Below are positions 13,471 through 24,579 of a stretch of DNA of 64,000 bases, piece by piece. A program made the translations under genes and the position numbers. Source of the stretch: Dasyornis broadbenti (lineage: Eukaryota > Chordata > Aves > Passeriformes > Dasyornithidae). The notes under the pieces were generated by a model. The model searched no databases. It was not told where the DNA came from and was given only the letters and a program-made list of their open reading frames with translations. Positions within the stretch are counted from its first letter, which is position 1, and the number at the start of each line of letters is the position of its first letter. The stretch is taken from NCBI GenBank assembly GCA_013397935.1, contig VZRN01003459.1, positions 759,054 through 823,053 of the forward strand. Reading direction: 5' to 3'.

Positions 13471-14325
13471 ATCACTTTTGTCTACATTGAGAAAGTAGCA
13501 CAGCAGTTGTAATAAAAGCAGTGGGCAGTTAGACATTTTGGTGATAAGACATGTATGATGGCTAAGGTGGGGAGAATTTTGCCATGCATTAAAGTAGCAA
13601 TAATGACGCATTTATCACAGCCATTATAGTTTTATGCTCCACAAAAGCGATTTGATTACCACAGCTTATTTAATTTCACTATGTAATGAAAGAAAAAAGA
13701 GGATATGTTTCTCCTAAAACCGATTTTATATATGGTTTTCAGTAAGGATTTCTTCTTTAGTGTATCAAAGCTTTTCTTCAAGGTGACACAAAAATAGATG
13801 AAACTTTTATTAAAAAAAAAAAAAAAAAAAAAAAAGGAAGAGAAATTCAAAGCTGGAGATGAGATTTCTTTTCCCCTAACCCATACAGTGCTTTATTAAT
13901 ATGCTTATCAAGTGGTCTTGCTCAACAATTAATTTCTTATGGTGAATCACATGCTATTTTTCTCACTGATGTATCAGCACTCAAAAAAAGGATGAAGGCC
14001 AGAGTATTTGTGCAGTACTCAAGTACCACACAAACATTATTTCAAGAGCTTAACTGGAACTAAATGAGCTTGCACACGTGGTGCTTGCCTTCTGCATTTG
14101 GGTCATTCTAGCACTCAGTGTGTAGACAGTCTCCGAGACCCCATTAAGGGGATTCCTCAGGGCACTCTTTTAGACTGAATCTTCAAGTACCCTTCAAAGG
14201 ATGAGAACCCTTCACTTCTCCCATTTCAAAAAAATTGCCCAAACAAACAGAGTCCTCATGCCTTTCTTTCTCTCCTACCCCCAGATACCAAAAATGTTAT
14301 GTGAAAGGTTTAAGGAGACACTTGT
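13471..14325. other. Unique DNA with a poly-A run
   Basis: No gene is seen. A run of 24 A residues lies at 13,812-13,835. No LINE or retrocopy signature precedes it, so it is read as a simple homopolymer. Confidence 0.65.
13812..13835. repeat. Poly-A homopolymer, 24 nt
   Basis: An uninterrupted run of 24 A residues preceded by TTTTATT. No target-site duplication or gene-like body was found next to it. Confidence 0.95.
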
Positions 14326-15018
14326 TTACAGTGACTGAGTGCTCCTTGTTAGCAAGAAGCCCTGTGTCATCTGAGTTTGGTCTCTCCTGTTGGGGTTTGG
14401 AGCTTTCCAGTGTTGGAGATGAGCAGTAAAGTATAATATGTGTTGGATATTGTGGCTATAATATAAAAATTTTTCAGTTACATTTTGCAGAATTAAAGTC
14501 CAACCATAGTCCCAGAATACAAGCATGAGTAAACAGTTTCCAGTTGCACTGTATGCAGTAACCCAACCAAACAGTCCTGTGACAGTCCTGGGAATTACAT
14601 TCTCAACTTCATGTTGGTGCTGGTTGCTTGCCAGTGGAACAAGAAATGCAACTTCAACACTTGACTTCAGGAAAATTCTCCCCTGAGTCCTATGGGGAAA
14701 ATATACAGAATCAACTGGAGAAGCCCCTGTTCTGAAGCGACAGAATGCCTTGATATAGCACAATACAGTAGGGGAACAGGAGTTGTGAGATAAAGAACAT
14801 GAAATGAAAAGGAAAGAGAACACAATGAAGATGGTAGGATGCAAAAGAAAACAATTCAATGGTCTGTCTGAAACTGTCAGATGTAAAACATTTGACACCA
14901 TTCTGTACAAAGATTTAAATTCCAGGTATAGAAAGGAATTGTACCAGAAATAGCAGATGCTCTGGAGCTCATCTAGATTATTTTCCTGGACAGAGGGGAC
15001 TGGTTTTTTCTCAAACAT
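14326..15018 (-). other. Unrecognised 230-codon open frame
   Basis: This is the longest open frame in the window. It starts at an ATG (complement of 15,016-15,018) only one codon below an in-frame TAA, and ends at TAA (14,326-14,328). The product would have one clearly hydrophobic segment at about residues 58-75 (rich in F, I, L, V and S), a Cys-rich patch just after it, and otherwise mixed sequence. I recognise no family. No CR1 or LTR is visible under it. Codon use is not obviously gene-like. It may be chance, a retroelement remnant or a fast-evolving single-exon gene; chance is the default view. It is listed as an open frame, not as a called gene. Confidence 0.15.
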
Positions 15019-16656
15019 TCTTTATATTTCAAACAGAAATTAAGGTGACCCACTCAGCCCATTTCCCCTGTCCTTTCTGAAAGCAGAAAAATGGTGGTGG
15101 GAGAAAACTTTGCTACCTCTGAGGACATCTGGTGAGTCTGGAGGTGCAAGACTGTGATTCCAGCTCATGTGACTACTTTTCAGATTCATTGTTGCGTCCT
15201 GGAGATGTTCACAGGTAACTTTGTTTTGGACCTCCATTCCCGGCAATAACAGAGGAACAGCACTATCAGTCTTCAACAAACTCATACGAAAATCAAGGTT
15301 CAGGAAAATATAGGAGCCCTAGGGTACAGAGGAGTTTAGGCCCTTTCTTAGTACCTGATTTGTGTAATGTGAACATATGCAGACTGTGTTCATGCTACTC
15401 TCTTTGACTTCCTTCTCTCCACTCCCCATTTTAAAGTTTTTGTCCTGTGCTTCAAGAGTCTTTCCAGCTGTTTGCATCATCTGCATCTTATTGGGCTTCA
15501 TGTGAGGAGGTTGATAGTTGCTTTTCTGTGGGTATCCTCCATTAATCCTGGTCACGCTGAATCTGAAAATAGAGGGAGCTGGTCACTGTCTCTGTGAAGT
15601 GTAACTCTATTGTCATTTATGAAGAGGCAATGAAGGAAAACACCTTAAATTTGGCTTCACTAACAGAAATAAACAGTGACTGACATTTTAAATAAAGGAA
15701 CACCAGGACACTGAAAGTTAGGAATTATAGTATTGTATGAAACTTTAATTAAAAACACATATTGCAACATTCACAATAAAACTGTGGGAGCTGGCAAGAC
15801 TGCTGGCATTTATGGTTATGGCAGCGTATAACCCTCACAGTGAAACAGCTGGCATCAAACAGAGAAGAATCACACAGCAGGGCACATAGGCTCCTGAAGT
15901 GCAAAACTCAGGACCTTCTGCTTTTCGCTCTGGGTACCAAGTTGCAGGGAAAGGGTCAGGACTGAGAGCTTGTTTGTAGGCAGGTGTAAGAATGGGACAC
16001 ATGTTCTGAGATGGAGAGTTTAGCTGCTCATAGGTGTTCCTTGGAAATAATTCTAGTTAGGCTTCAAAACCATCACAGTCTCCAGTCTTGAAGCCTGTTT
16101 TCCCATCTTGCAGTTGTTAGGTTGTAAATATGGGACATCAAGAAGTTATTTTGCAAATATAACTTATCAGGTAGAGTATTTAGTGCAATATTTGTGACTC
16201 ATCACAGGAAAGCTTACCTTTACTTCTGCTCTGATATATATCATCAAATGCTATACTCTGGAACAGTTTCTTTCTAAGCTGTCAAAGAATGAAAAGTAAG
16301 CTTTCCAATGTAATGTCAATAAAATATCTGTGTTCACTTTTATACGACTGGGTTTCAGGTTATATATGTAGGATATATAACAGAGACACTTACAGAAATC
16401 AGATTCTGAATTCACATAAGATATAACTGATGAGTGAGATGTAGACTTGTATATTCAGTCAAAGAACAGGATCAGCAGTTTTTAGTGCATCATAAGAAAT
16501 ACAGCTGATGAGCTTGAGTTGCACTGCATAAATAAAATCCTTCTCTCCTGTCTCCTCACCTAGCTTAAAGACGTCTAAATATCTATATTTATATAACTGG
16601 CTGAAAACTGTTCAACTTGGGATTTTTAAAAACTACTTTAATGTAGTTTAAAATGT
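15019..16656. other. Unique AT-rich DNA, no gene seen
   Basis: Nothing recognisable. Two minus-strand frames of about 80 codons (15,040-15,285 and 15,319-15,555) follow the 230-codon frame but share no motif or clear splice arrangement with it. Confidence 0.6.
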
Positions 16657-16806
16657 AGATATTTTTACTGTTGCTAAGTAGTGTTTACCTGAAGTCAAGG
16701 ACTTTTTGGTGTCTCATGAGCTGCTGGCGAGGAGCTGCATAGAAAGCTGTAAGGGAAAAAGCTCAGGTGAGCTGGAATCTTCCATAAGGTAGAACATCAT
16801 GCTCAG

Positions 16807-16814
16807 TATATAAA
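16807..16814 (+). promoter_or_regulatory. TATA box of the LTR
   Basis: TATATAAA at the position expected for the LTR promoter, about 230 bp upstream of the LTR poly-A signal. The sequence is intact; activity is unknown. Confidence 0.6.
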
Positions 16815-17039
16815 CTGGGGGAGTTATACGGAAGGGGGATAACTGCTGTAAAATATGGGCAGTTACAGAGAAAGGGGCTGACTGCTCTTGGCGGATGGGG
16901 TGGGCATCAGCCAGCAGGTGGTGAGCAATTGCATTGCACATCACTTGTTCTTCTTGCGTTACTCTCCTCTTGAATTACTCTCTCTCCCTCTCTCCATAAT
17001 TACAATTATTATTACTGCTGTTGTAATTTTTTCCCAGTT

Positions 17040-17045
17040 ATTAAA
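17040..17045 (+). terminator. LTR poly-A signal ATTAAA
   Basis: ATTAAA sits just before TGTTCTTATCTTAACCC, the position of the polyadenylation signal in this LTR family. Confidence 0.6.
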
Positions 17046-17180
17046 TTGTTCTTATCTTAACCCATGAGGTTTACTTTTACTTTTGGATTCTCCTCTCCAC
17101 CAGGCATGTGGCAGAGTGGGGGTAGTGAGAAAGGGCCTGCATAGTGGTCAATTGCCATCTAGAGTTAAACAGTAATAACA

Positions 17181-20100
17181 AATTTAAAGCATTGCTGGCC
17201 ATATCTATATATTTTCAGCTTTCAGTGTGTAAGAGTATTCTTTTATATAAACAGGAGATTATTTTTACAATAACATTTTTGGAATTCAAATTAAACATTA
17301 AAAAATCAGCCTGCTTAAAGAAGTTTGAGAGAAGAAATTAATATGAAGGGAAAAGAAAATTAAAATATTATATTGAGGAACAGTGAATTATAGGGCTACT
17401 TAGGCATACACACATGAGCTAGAGGATGAAACTTTTGTAATTTTTCAGCTCATTTAATCTGAAAGGCCCACATGCTGAGTTACATAGCCAGAGTTCACAT
17501 CTGCAGTTTGGTTGGTACATGCCTCTGGTGCTGGCATTAGCCCTGTGACCACAGTGGCTTCTAATGCTCAGCTCTTTTAGTGGTTTGGCATCTTTCATAG
17601 TCCCTCAGGCTCTACAGTAGAGCAAGCGGACACCCCCACTGGACGCCAAGAGAGTCATCTTAATGAATGACATATTACAAGCCTTGTGAAAGTAATTTGC
17701 TTTGCTCCATGGTGTACTTGGCTAGCTTCCTATTACTGAAGGTTGAGGATTAAATTCAGCACTAAAGCTATGCAAATTCTTCCTTTTTGGGTAACATAAT
17801 GCAGAACAAGATCTTATTAAAAGTAATTTTTGCCTTTGTTTTCTAGAATGAAACTTAAATATTACATTGTCTTGGGAAAGAGTTACCTACTATCCCATGT
17901 TAGAGATAATGAATTCACATCTGAAGACAAGTCATTTTTATAGCAAGGTATGCCGTTTATGAAATGTAGAACAAAGATTCTGCTAAATTTTGTTTTCTGA
18001 CCTGCAATTTCATGATGACTGCTATTAGCCTAGCTGTTGGACACTAACAACTGAGTGCTTAAAGAGCTGAGAGTACAGGGCAGGGGGCTCATTCTTCCCT
18101 CAGTCTATGCCTAAATTCCTTTCCTCTTCTATTTTTACAGAGCAACATCTGAATACAGTAATGTTGTGACAGGAGCGAATATGTAGACACTCATTATTTC
18201 CATAGCTAAGATTATGCAGTATTTTCTTCTTCTTGCTCCTGTTTCAGTTACTTACTACTTTGATGAAACATTCTTCTTTGCCTGAAAAGTCTCTCTGGTG
18301 ACTTTTCTTCCTGGCCCCTGATCCTTCCAAAAAGAACATGCATCAGAGGGGAAAGATTTATGCATCTAGAAGAAATTACATTTTTCTATCATGAACATTA
18401 GGCCTGGAAACAGTCTCTGTGGAAGGGCCAATGGAAGCTTGAAGAAAAAACTGGCTTTGAATTTTACTGAACTTTGAAAGCAGCTCTGAAAAGAGCTGCT
18501 TGTTGTGTGCATGGTTCCTACTCAGCTCACACTGTGTGAATCTGAGTAGTGGTGAGCTGTGCCAACATGTGAAGCCAATTTAGTTGGGTAGTGAAAGTGT
18601 GAAGGTGTTCTGTCAGGCAAAGCCAGGACCATCATTGTCTTCATTCCTGAGGGCATGGTAGGAAAGATGGTGACACCCTTCAGGCTAAGCTATACCCAGG
18701 CTATGTCTTGAAGACACCATGAGGCAGAAAAAAGTTCTTTTTTACTTTATATGGAGTAAAAGTTTCTCCTTCTTTTAACTCCATAGTTAACTGTCGTTAA
18801 AACTGAAGTCCAAATATCACAGAGTTGCTGTCCTGTTGTTACTGTCATAGTGATTGTTGCAAGATTCGTTGATGTTCATGCATGGTTAAAATGTCATTAT
18901 TCTCTTAGTTGTGGAGGTTTTCTTAATTCCATGCTTGACTCCCACCCTACCCTTATTAGTAGTGCTGAAACCATTTTGTCCTCAGAACTGCCTGTAGTTT
19001 AGCTATATCATTAATATACAAGGATTTGAGTGGAGACATATGGTCACCATCAGCTTAGATATTTAATTTTGAGATGACATTCCATTAATCCATCTGAAAA
19101 GGGGGAAGCCACCATATAACTGGTTGCAATTAACCAAACCACTATTTTCTCTAACCAATTCAGTCTAAACCAAAAGCCAAAATAATATTTTAGAATTACA
19201 TCACTCCCAGATTTGCATCTCGTGAAGAATTCCCAAGGTTAAGATTCAAGCCATATTGTAAAACCAACCCTCAATTACAACTTTTTAGAGAGGAAGATCA
19301 GTGGCAGGTGGTGCCTGCTATGAAAGCCTCATTAAAACACCTTCTGTTTGAATATCACAAAAGGGAGTCACCAGATGGAGGCACAGCTCCACATGGTCGC
19401 CTTACCTCAAACGAGAGTTTCACCTGACACTTTGGGGACAGCAGATTTTTTTTTTCCAACTAACAAGCCACTAAGGTTCAAGAGAGGATATATTAGGATT
19501 AATTGCACTTGATCACTAATCCATTGTAATGCCATATGCTAAAGGCATTGTTCATTGTCAAGCCAAGAGACAGGTAGGGCCCCTCTGGTAATGTAAACTG
19601 TCCCTATTTCCATGGATCTAATCTAATTTCACCTCCTTACAGACCTCAGATTCCAGTAAAGATATTTAACTCTTCCTGCTTTGTCTCCTGATGCATTTTT
19701 GAATGGTAGCAAACCTGATATAGAAACTAATAATGCTGAAATGTGCTGACTGATTGGAAAATGATTTTTCCTATTGCTGCTTGTTGAAATGAGCAAAATA
19801 TTGAAAGGATATTTACTCAATTGTGTGCTCAGCCTTTGGGTTCAAAGAGCAAGTTCTTCCCTCATCAGCCGCAGAGTTTAACTTCTCACACCTCTTCCCT
19901 CTGTTAGTCCCAAAACACATTTGAAGACTATGTGATTTACCAGATGAGAACAACTGGCAAGCTAAATCATATGCGTAAAGTTTATGTTTCTTAAAGGAGG
20001 AATTGTCACCTTGCACAGCCCTTGGAGTGGGAGGATTTTTTCAGTGGCTTGGCTTTGGGACTGATCCAAATCATTCAGTGCCAAACAGTGTAACCAGAGA

Positions 20101-22119
20101 ATTTTTCATAGTTCTGTTGTGTGTTTTGTGTTAAGCTACTTTAAAATTGCCACCCACCAAGGCTGTTTCTTAAATCAAGGAGCTCAGACTTATTTAATAA
20201 GTAGTGTGTGTATTTGTGAGAAGCAGAAGGAAGGCAGATAGGTGTATTGAATTAATATATATTTTTACTAAGTGATAAGTAGCATCCTATGTCACAGAAG
20301 GAAAAAATAAACCAGCCAAAACCTGTAAATTTTTGTAGACATTATGAAACTGCTCAGGGCCAAAATATGTTTTCATACTAATCTGATTTGAGGGCTGGTC
20401 TGCTCAAACTGAGGGAGCAAGAAATGAGTCAGAGGTTTGGGATATAACATCTCATCTTGTGCTACTTTCTTAAGACTACTCTATACTTACAAAATGCCTT
20501 GTGTTCCAGAAAGGACTCAAAGTGTATTGCCAGCTGTATATACTTAAAGATCAATTCAACCACCAGTGAAATGTAACCATCTCTGGGGTGGAACACAACA
20601 GCTCCTCCATTCCACAAAAGACAAAACTGTTTTTAGGAGGAGGAAGTAAAAAATATCTGCTTCAACTGCAGTTCCAAGGGAAATTTTGCTGGCAGAGTAT
20701 AATCAGTGTTGTTGAAAATTGCCCAAGACACTGGAGCTAACATTCTCCACTCCTGGAAAAGGTGCCAGTGGATCTTTAGCAATAACAGGTGCTCAAGACC
20801 TCAAGATTGCATTGAGTTCAGAAGGTATTGGCTGACATATATGATAAAACATTTCCTCTCCATTAAGAAGAATGCCAGCTATCTCTAGCATTTCCAACCC
20901 TACCTGTTCCCCTCTCTTCCCAATATCTGTGTTACATATAGTAATATCTGTAATGTGGTAATACCTGTATTACAAGCTTACTTAGTCCACCTAGACTATT
21001 CCAAACATCTTCATCCTTAATGCAAATTTGACTTTCTTTTGAAACAGGATTCTGATGGCATTTCCAAACTAGTAGACACTTGTAATTGCATTTTTCCGCT
21101 TGTCTCTTCTAAGGAAAACCCTTTCAGTTATTTTGGAGTGGTAATTCCCATTTATTTGGGAAAATCAAACATGGGGGCTGAAAACAGGAGTTACCTAAGG
21201 TATAGAAGTCCCATATTCTTATTTGCTTTCTGACCTGCCTGGGCTTGGACTCAGCAGTAGTATGTTATAAAGTAAGGGTAAGGTAGTCCACAATCTCCAC
21301 ACTGTATTCTTCATGCGTATGGGTCTTCATGCGTAGTATCGTCTTATTCCATCCAGACAAGTGCCTTTTCTTGACCACAGATGAATGTATCTGGCAGACT
21401 TGTAATAAACAAATGATCTCCAAAACCAAAACCAGACCGAAGAATGTGTCCATGAATAAGTATTAGTTCAGTGTAAATCTAATTAATTAACACATAATAT
21501 TCAAGGAGGTATAGACTATTCTTGGGTACCCAGGAATAGATTTGAGATTCATAAAATCTTGAAAAGATTTAACAAAAATGTGTAAAAATTGTAAGTGCAC
21601 ACTGATTTTCATTAGTATTCATTTATTTAAAAATTAGACTATTCAGTACGGAAACAGAACACTGGTATTTGAGATCAGTTGCACTATGAGAAAAAACCAT
21701 CCATAGCTATGTATGGGTTTGCCTTCTGAAGAATAGATGTGGCATGACATACCTCAGGTGTTCTAGGAACTTCCTTTCTTTGAAACTGAGTGCTTTGAAG
21801 TACTGTTACATAATCCTTGTTATAAGTGATTAGCAGTGCCCTTTCTGGCTGTATGTTATATTCCTAGAAAGTGAAGAGCATTTCAGAGATGTCACAGGTG
21901 GCCATTCTTCCACTCATTGAAGGAACATGACTTCCAAGAAAATTGTCTCAAACCAACAACTCTGCCTTTGTGATATTTCTGAAAAATTTGTTGAAATAAA
22001 AGAGACAAGATCTGGTAGATCTAATGGTAACTCCAGTTTTGAACTTGGACAGATTAGAACAGTAGCAGGTCATTTTCTGCCAAGCTGATATTTTCATCCT
22101 AGATGACCCTCAGGATATA
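17181..22119. other. Unique AT-rich DNA, no gene seen
   Basis: About 4.9 kb without a recognisable gene or interspersed repeat. A 10-bp perfect stem with a GAAA loop lies at 18,478-18,501. Although two plus-strand LTRs flank this stretch, I see no retroviral gag, pol or env signature, so it is not a provirus interior. Confidence 0.6.
18478..18501. repeat. 10-bp inverted repeat with GAAA loop
   Basis: AAGCAGCTCT (18,478-18,487), loop GAAA, then the exact complement AGAGCTGCTT (18,492-18,501). A stem of this length is near what chance gives in 64 kb, so it is only noted. Confidence 0.85.
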
Positions 22120-22617
22120 TGGGTGTATTTGATTTTTCTTTCCCCAGCACAATACTTTGGTCTTCTCCTTGTTGAACTTCATGAAATATCTGTTGGTTTA
22201 TTCTCCACCCTGTCAAGGTCCCTCTGGCAATGGAGAGGGAGGCAGGGTGAGCTGCTGGTGTATCAACTACTCTTTCTTGGTTTGTGTCATCAACAAACTT
22301 GTTAAGAGTACACTTTTACCCATCATCCAATACATAAATGAACATGTTAAACAAGATCAGACTCAGCACTGACTCCTGGGGTTCACCTCTAGTTATTGGC
22401 TGCCAACTTTGCTCTCACTGACCAGCATTCTTGGAGTCCAGCCATTCACACAGTTTTCAATCCACGTCACTGCCTACTCATCCAGCCTATACATCAAGAG
22501 TTTATCTACAAGGCTTTCATGAGAAATAGCGTCAAAGTCCTTATAGATAAGATCCACTGCTCTCTCCTGGCCTATTAAATGGTTGTTTCATGGTAGAGGG
22601 TTACCAAGTTGGTCAAG
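22120..22617 (-). mobile_element. CR1 LINE fragment, reverse-transcriptase region
   Basis: This is the minus-strand CR1 ORF2 core. On the reverse strand the RT block GxPQGSVLGPxLFN appears as a degenerate PQESVLSLILFNMF at about 22,330-22,375. The catalytic FADD box reads FVDD (22,284-22,297), so one residue has changed. Further 5' (higher coordinates) is the region coding the start of the RT palm. In-frame stops are present and the element is dead. The 3' half and UTR are missing at the low end. The high end is cut at 22,617, where an LTR has inserted. The low boundary is approximate (22,095-22,140). Confidence 0.85.
22613..22617. repeat. Target-site duplication, left copy
   Basis: TCAAG immediately precedes the LTR that starts TGTCCTG. 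CCAAG follows the LTR end at 23,180-23,184, matching 4 of 5 bases. A 5-bp duplication is what ERVL integrases usually leave. Confidence 0.6.
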
Positions 22618-23179
22618 TGTCCTGATTTCATCTGGATCGAGTTAATTACTTCTCAGTAGCTGGGACAGTCCTGTGTTTTGGATTGAGTGTGAAAATAATG
22701 TTTATAACACATTAATGTTTTGGTTGTTGTGTTTAGCCTAAGACAAATGCTATTTTGTGTCTTATGCTCTGCCAATGAGGAGGTAGAGGAAAGAAAACTG
22801 TGAGGAAACATAGCCAGGAAGGGTGATTCAAACTCACAAAAGGAATATTCCACACTCTAGAACATCATGCCTAGTATGTAAATTCTGGGAGTTACCTAGA
22901 AGAGAGGCTGATTAGGGTTTGAGGATGAGGTCTGTCATTGGCCAGTGGATGAAAATCAATTGTTTTGTGAATCACTAGTTTTTCCTTTTTTATTATCATT
23001 ATCGTTATTATGATTTACTATTATTACTATATTTTACTTTGTTTTAATTATTAAACTGCCTTGCTCTCAACCTACAGGCTTTACTTTTGATTCTCTTCCC
23101 TGTTCCACCAGGCGATGGGGGAAGATGTGAGTGAACAGCTTTGTGGTGAATAGTTGCCAGCTGAGCTTGAAACATAACA
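22618..23179 (+). mobile_element. ERVL-like solo LTR, full length, inside CR1
   Basis: A complete LTR of about 562 bp, beginning TGTCCTGATTTCATCTGG and ending GCTTGAAACATAACA. Inside are the family blocks TGTTTTGGATTGAG, TTATAACACATTAATGTTTTGG and GCTCTGCCAATGAGGAGG, a decayed TATA box TATGTAAA (22,875-22,882), an AT-rich tract, ATTAAA (23,050-23,055) and CTCTCAACC. TCAAG on the left and CCAAG on the right look like a 5-bp target duplication with one substitution. The left flank is a minus-strand CR1, and the right flank (CATTATCAG) resembles its continuation, so the LTR inserted into an older CR1. Confidence 0.9.
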
Positions 23180-23184
23180 CCAAG
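23180..23184. repeat. Target-site duplication, right copy
   Basis: CCAAG directly follows the LTR end ACA and pairs with TCAAG at 22,613-22,617. The following CATTATCAG is plausibly the resumed CR1 sequence, but only for about 15-20 bp. Confidence 0.55.
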
Positions 23185-23522
23185 CATTATCAGAGATCAT
23201 TTCACACTGGTGTAGTGGAGAGGTGAAGAAAAACACATGAACATGGTTGGTATATGTAAAACTGTACTGGTATGAAACAAAGCTAAAAAAATCTTACGAG
23301 AGTGAAATGAATGATTTTTAAAAGGTAGACTGCTTTGAAAGGTCTCATGCTTCAAAAGTCAGGTGAGAGTGACACAAATATTTTAATTTGTCGTTACGGT
23401 TTGGATTATTGACTTATTAAATATTTTCAACTTTTTTTGTTCAACAGAATGTGCTGAGGATCTTGAGGGACCTGGGGACCCTCACAGAGTATATCAATTA
23501 AAAGTTAATATTATTTTAAATC

Positions 23523-23627
23523 ATTAATAATAATAGTAATTTAATAATAATAATACCTTTCTAATAGTACTTTTTTCATAATTAACCTTTTCATAATAGT
23601 GATAATAGCAATAATAACAATAACAGC
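23523..23627. repeat. Degenerate AAT/TAA microsatellite
   Basis: Interrupted runs of AAT units: 23,523-23,555 on one side and ATAATAGTGATAATAGCAAT-type units at 23,593-23,627 on the other. It lies about 340 bp downstream of the LTR. Confidence 0.8.
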
Positions 23628-24541
23628 ATTTTCAAGGGTTAATAACCCTTTAATGGGTTCATTTGAAACAAGAGCAAGAGGGATGTCTGCCTCTTCATTA
23701 TTTCCACTTAACAATAGCAAAAAATCATATCACCCATATCAAGTTTTTCTGTTTCAAAAGTGATGTGCATTTAGATAGTACGTTTAATCTGTGTTCCAAA
23801 CTGAGTCTATAACTGCTCCTTAATTCAAAATGGAGGTATCCAATAGCCCACCTGTGTCAAGCAAATTTTGCAGAACATAGAGGGCCTGGAAAAAAGCATT
23901 GGTACCCATAAGTTTTTTTCTCTTAACATTCCTGGTATTTTCTCTTTCCTCCATTAGAAAGAATTTCTAGACGTCCTCCTTTCTGAACTTCATTTGTGGG
24001 TGGTATAGTTCTCCATGTTCAGCCATTTCCATAGTCTTTATATGCCTACTTCTAGACTCTGACCAAAACACAGGGCTAGCAAACTTGAATTTGGGTTTGG
24101 GAGAATGAGGATAAACAGGATTTTGCAGATTCTACCTGATAGTAATTTTATGCTAGTAGGCATATAATTTTAAGATTATTAAATGTAACTAAAATAAAAA
24201 CAATGTCTCTTGTAGTTACTATTTAATCAATGGTATTTATGTTCTCTGCAGCAGGTTTCACTGCTGTGATTTTTATATTCTTTCTGGCATTTTTTGTTTC
24301 TCAGTTCATTCTTTACCCTAATATTTTACCTTACTCACCCAAGGCACAAAAGCATTACAGTCCCAAACACTATATTAATCCAATTATAAATAACATAATG
24401 TTTCTGAAAATGACAGAATTTCAAACATAGTGTTTCCTTCAGATATTACTTTTTATGTCACCTGAGTGTGACATGAATCAGTCTTGATTTTTGTAAATGC
24501 AGAGAACCTAGAGTCTCCTTTTACTTTATTGAGTTGTCAAA

Positions 24542-24579
24542 GATTTATATTAATCAAAAGGATTTATATTAATCAAACA
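24542..24579. repeat. 19-bp tandem duplication
   Basis: GATTTATATTAATCAAAAG (24,542-24,560) is followed directly by GATTTATATTAATCAAACA (24,561-24,579), differing at the last two positions. Confidence 0.9.

Larger units (their letters stand above)
16657..17180 (+). mobile_element. ERVL-like LTR, 5'-truncated
   Basis: This is one of six copies of a bird ERVL-like LTR in the window. It begins inside U3 at GTTGCTAAGTAGTGTTTACC and lacks roughly the first 120 bp. It shows CAAGGACTTTTTGGTGTCTCATG, a TATA box within AGTATATAAACTGGGGG (TATATAAA at 16,807-16,814), GGTGGTGAGCAATTGCATTG, an AT-rich stretch, the poly-A signal ATTAAA (17,040-17,045) and a GAGTTAAAC end. No primer-binding site or retroviral gene follows, so it is a solo LTR relic. 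The 3' boundary is good to a few bases. Confidence 0.9.

Noticed and set aside
13019..13498. 159-codon plus-strand open frame in a GC-richer interval
   Set aside because: It is antisense to an old CR1 3' region; its composition explains the open frame.
13812..13835. Poly-A run as the tail of a processed pseudogene
   Set aside because: No gene-like body upstream and no target duplication seen.
18478..18501. 10-bp hairpin with GAAA loop as a structured RNA
   Set aside because: Stem length is close to chance expectation for 64 kb and nothing around it supports an RNA gene.
16657..23179. Two plus-strand LTRs about 5.4 kb apart as the ends of one provirus
   Set aside because: No primer-binding site follows the first LTR, no gag-pol-env signature lies between, a minus-strand CR1 adjoins the second LTR, and that LTR has its own target duplication.
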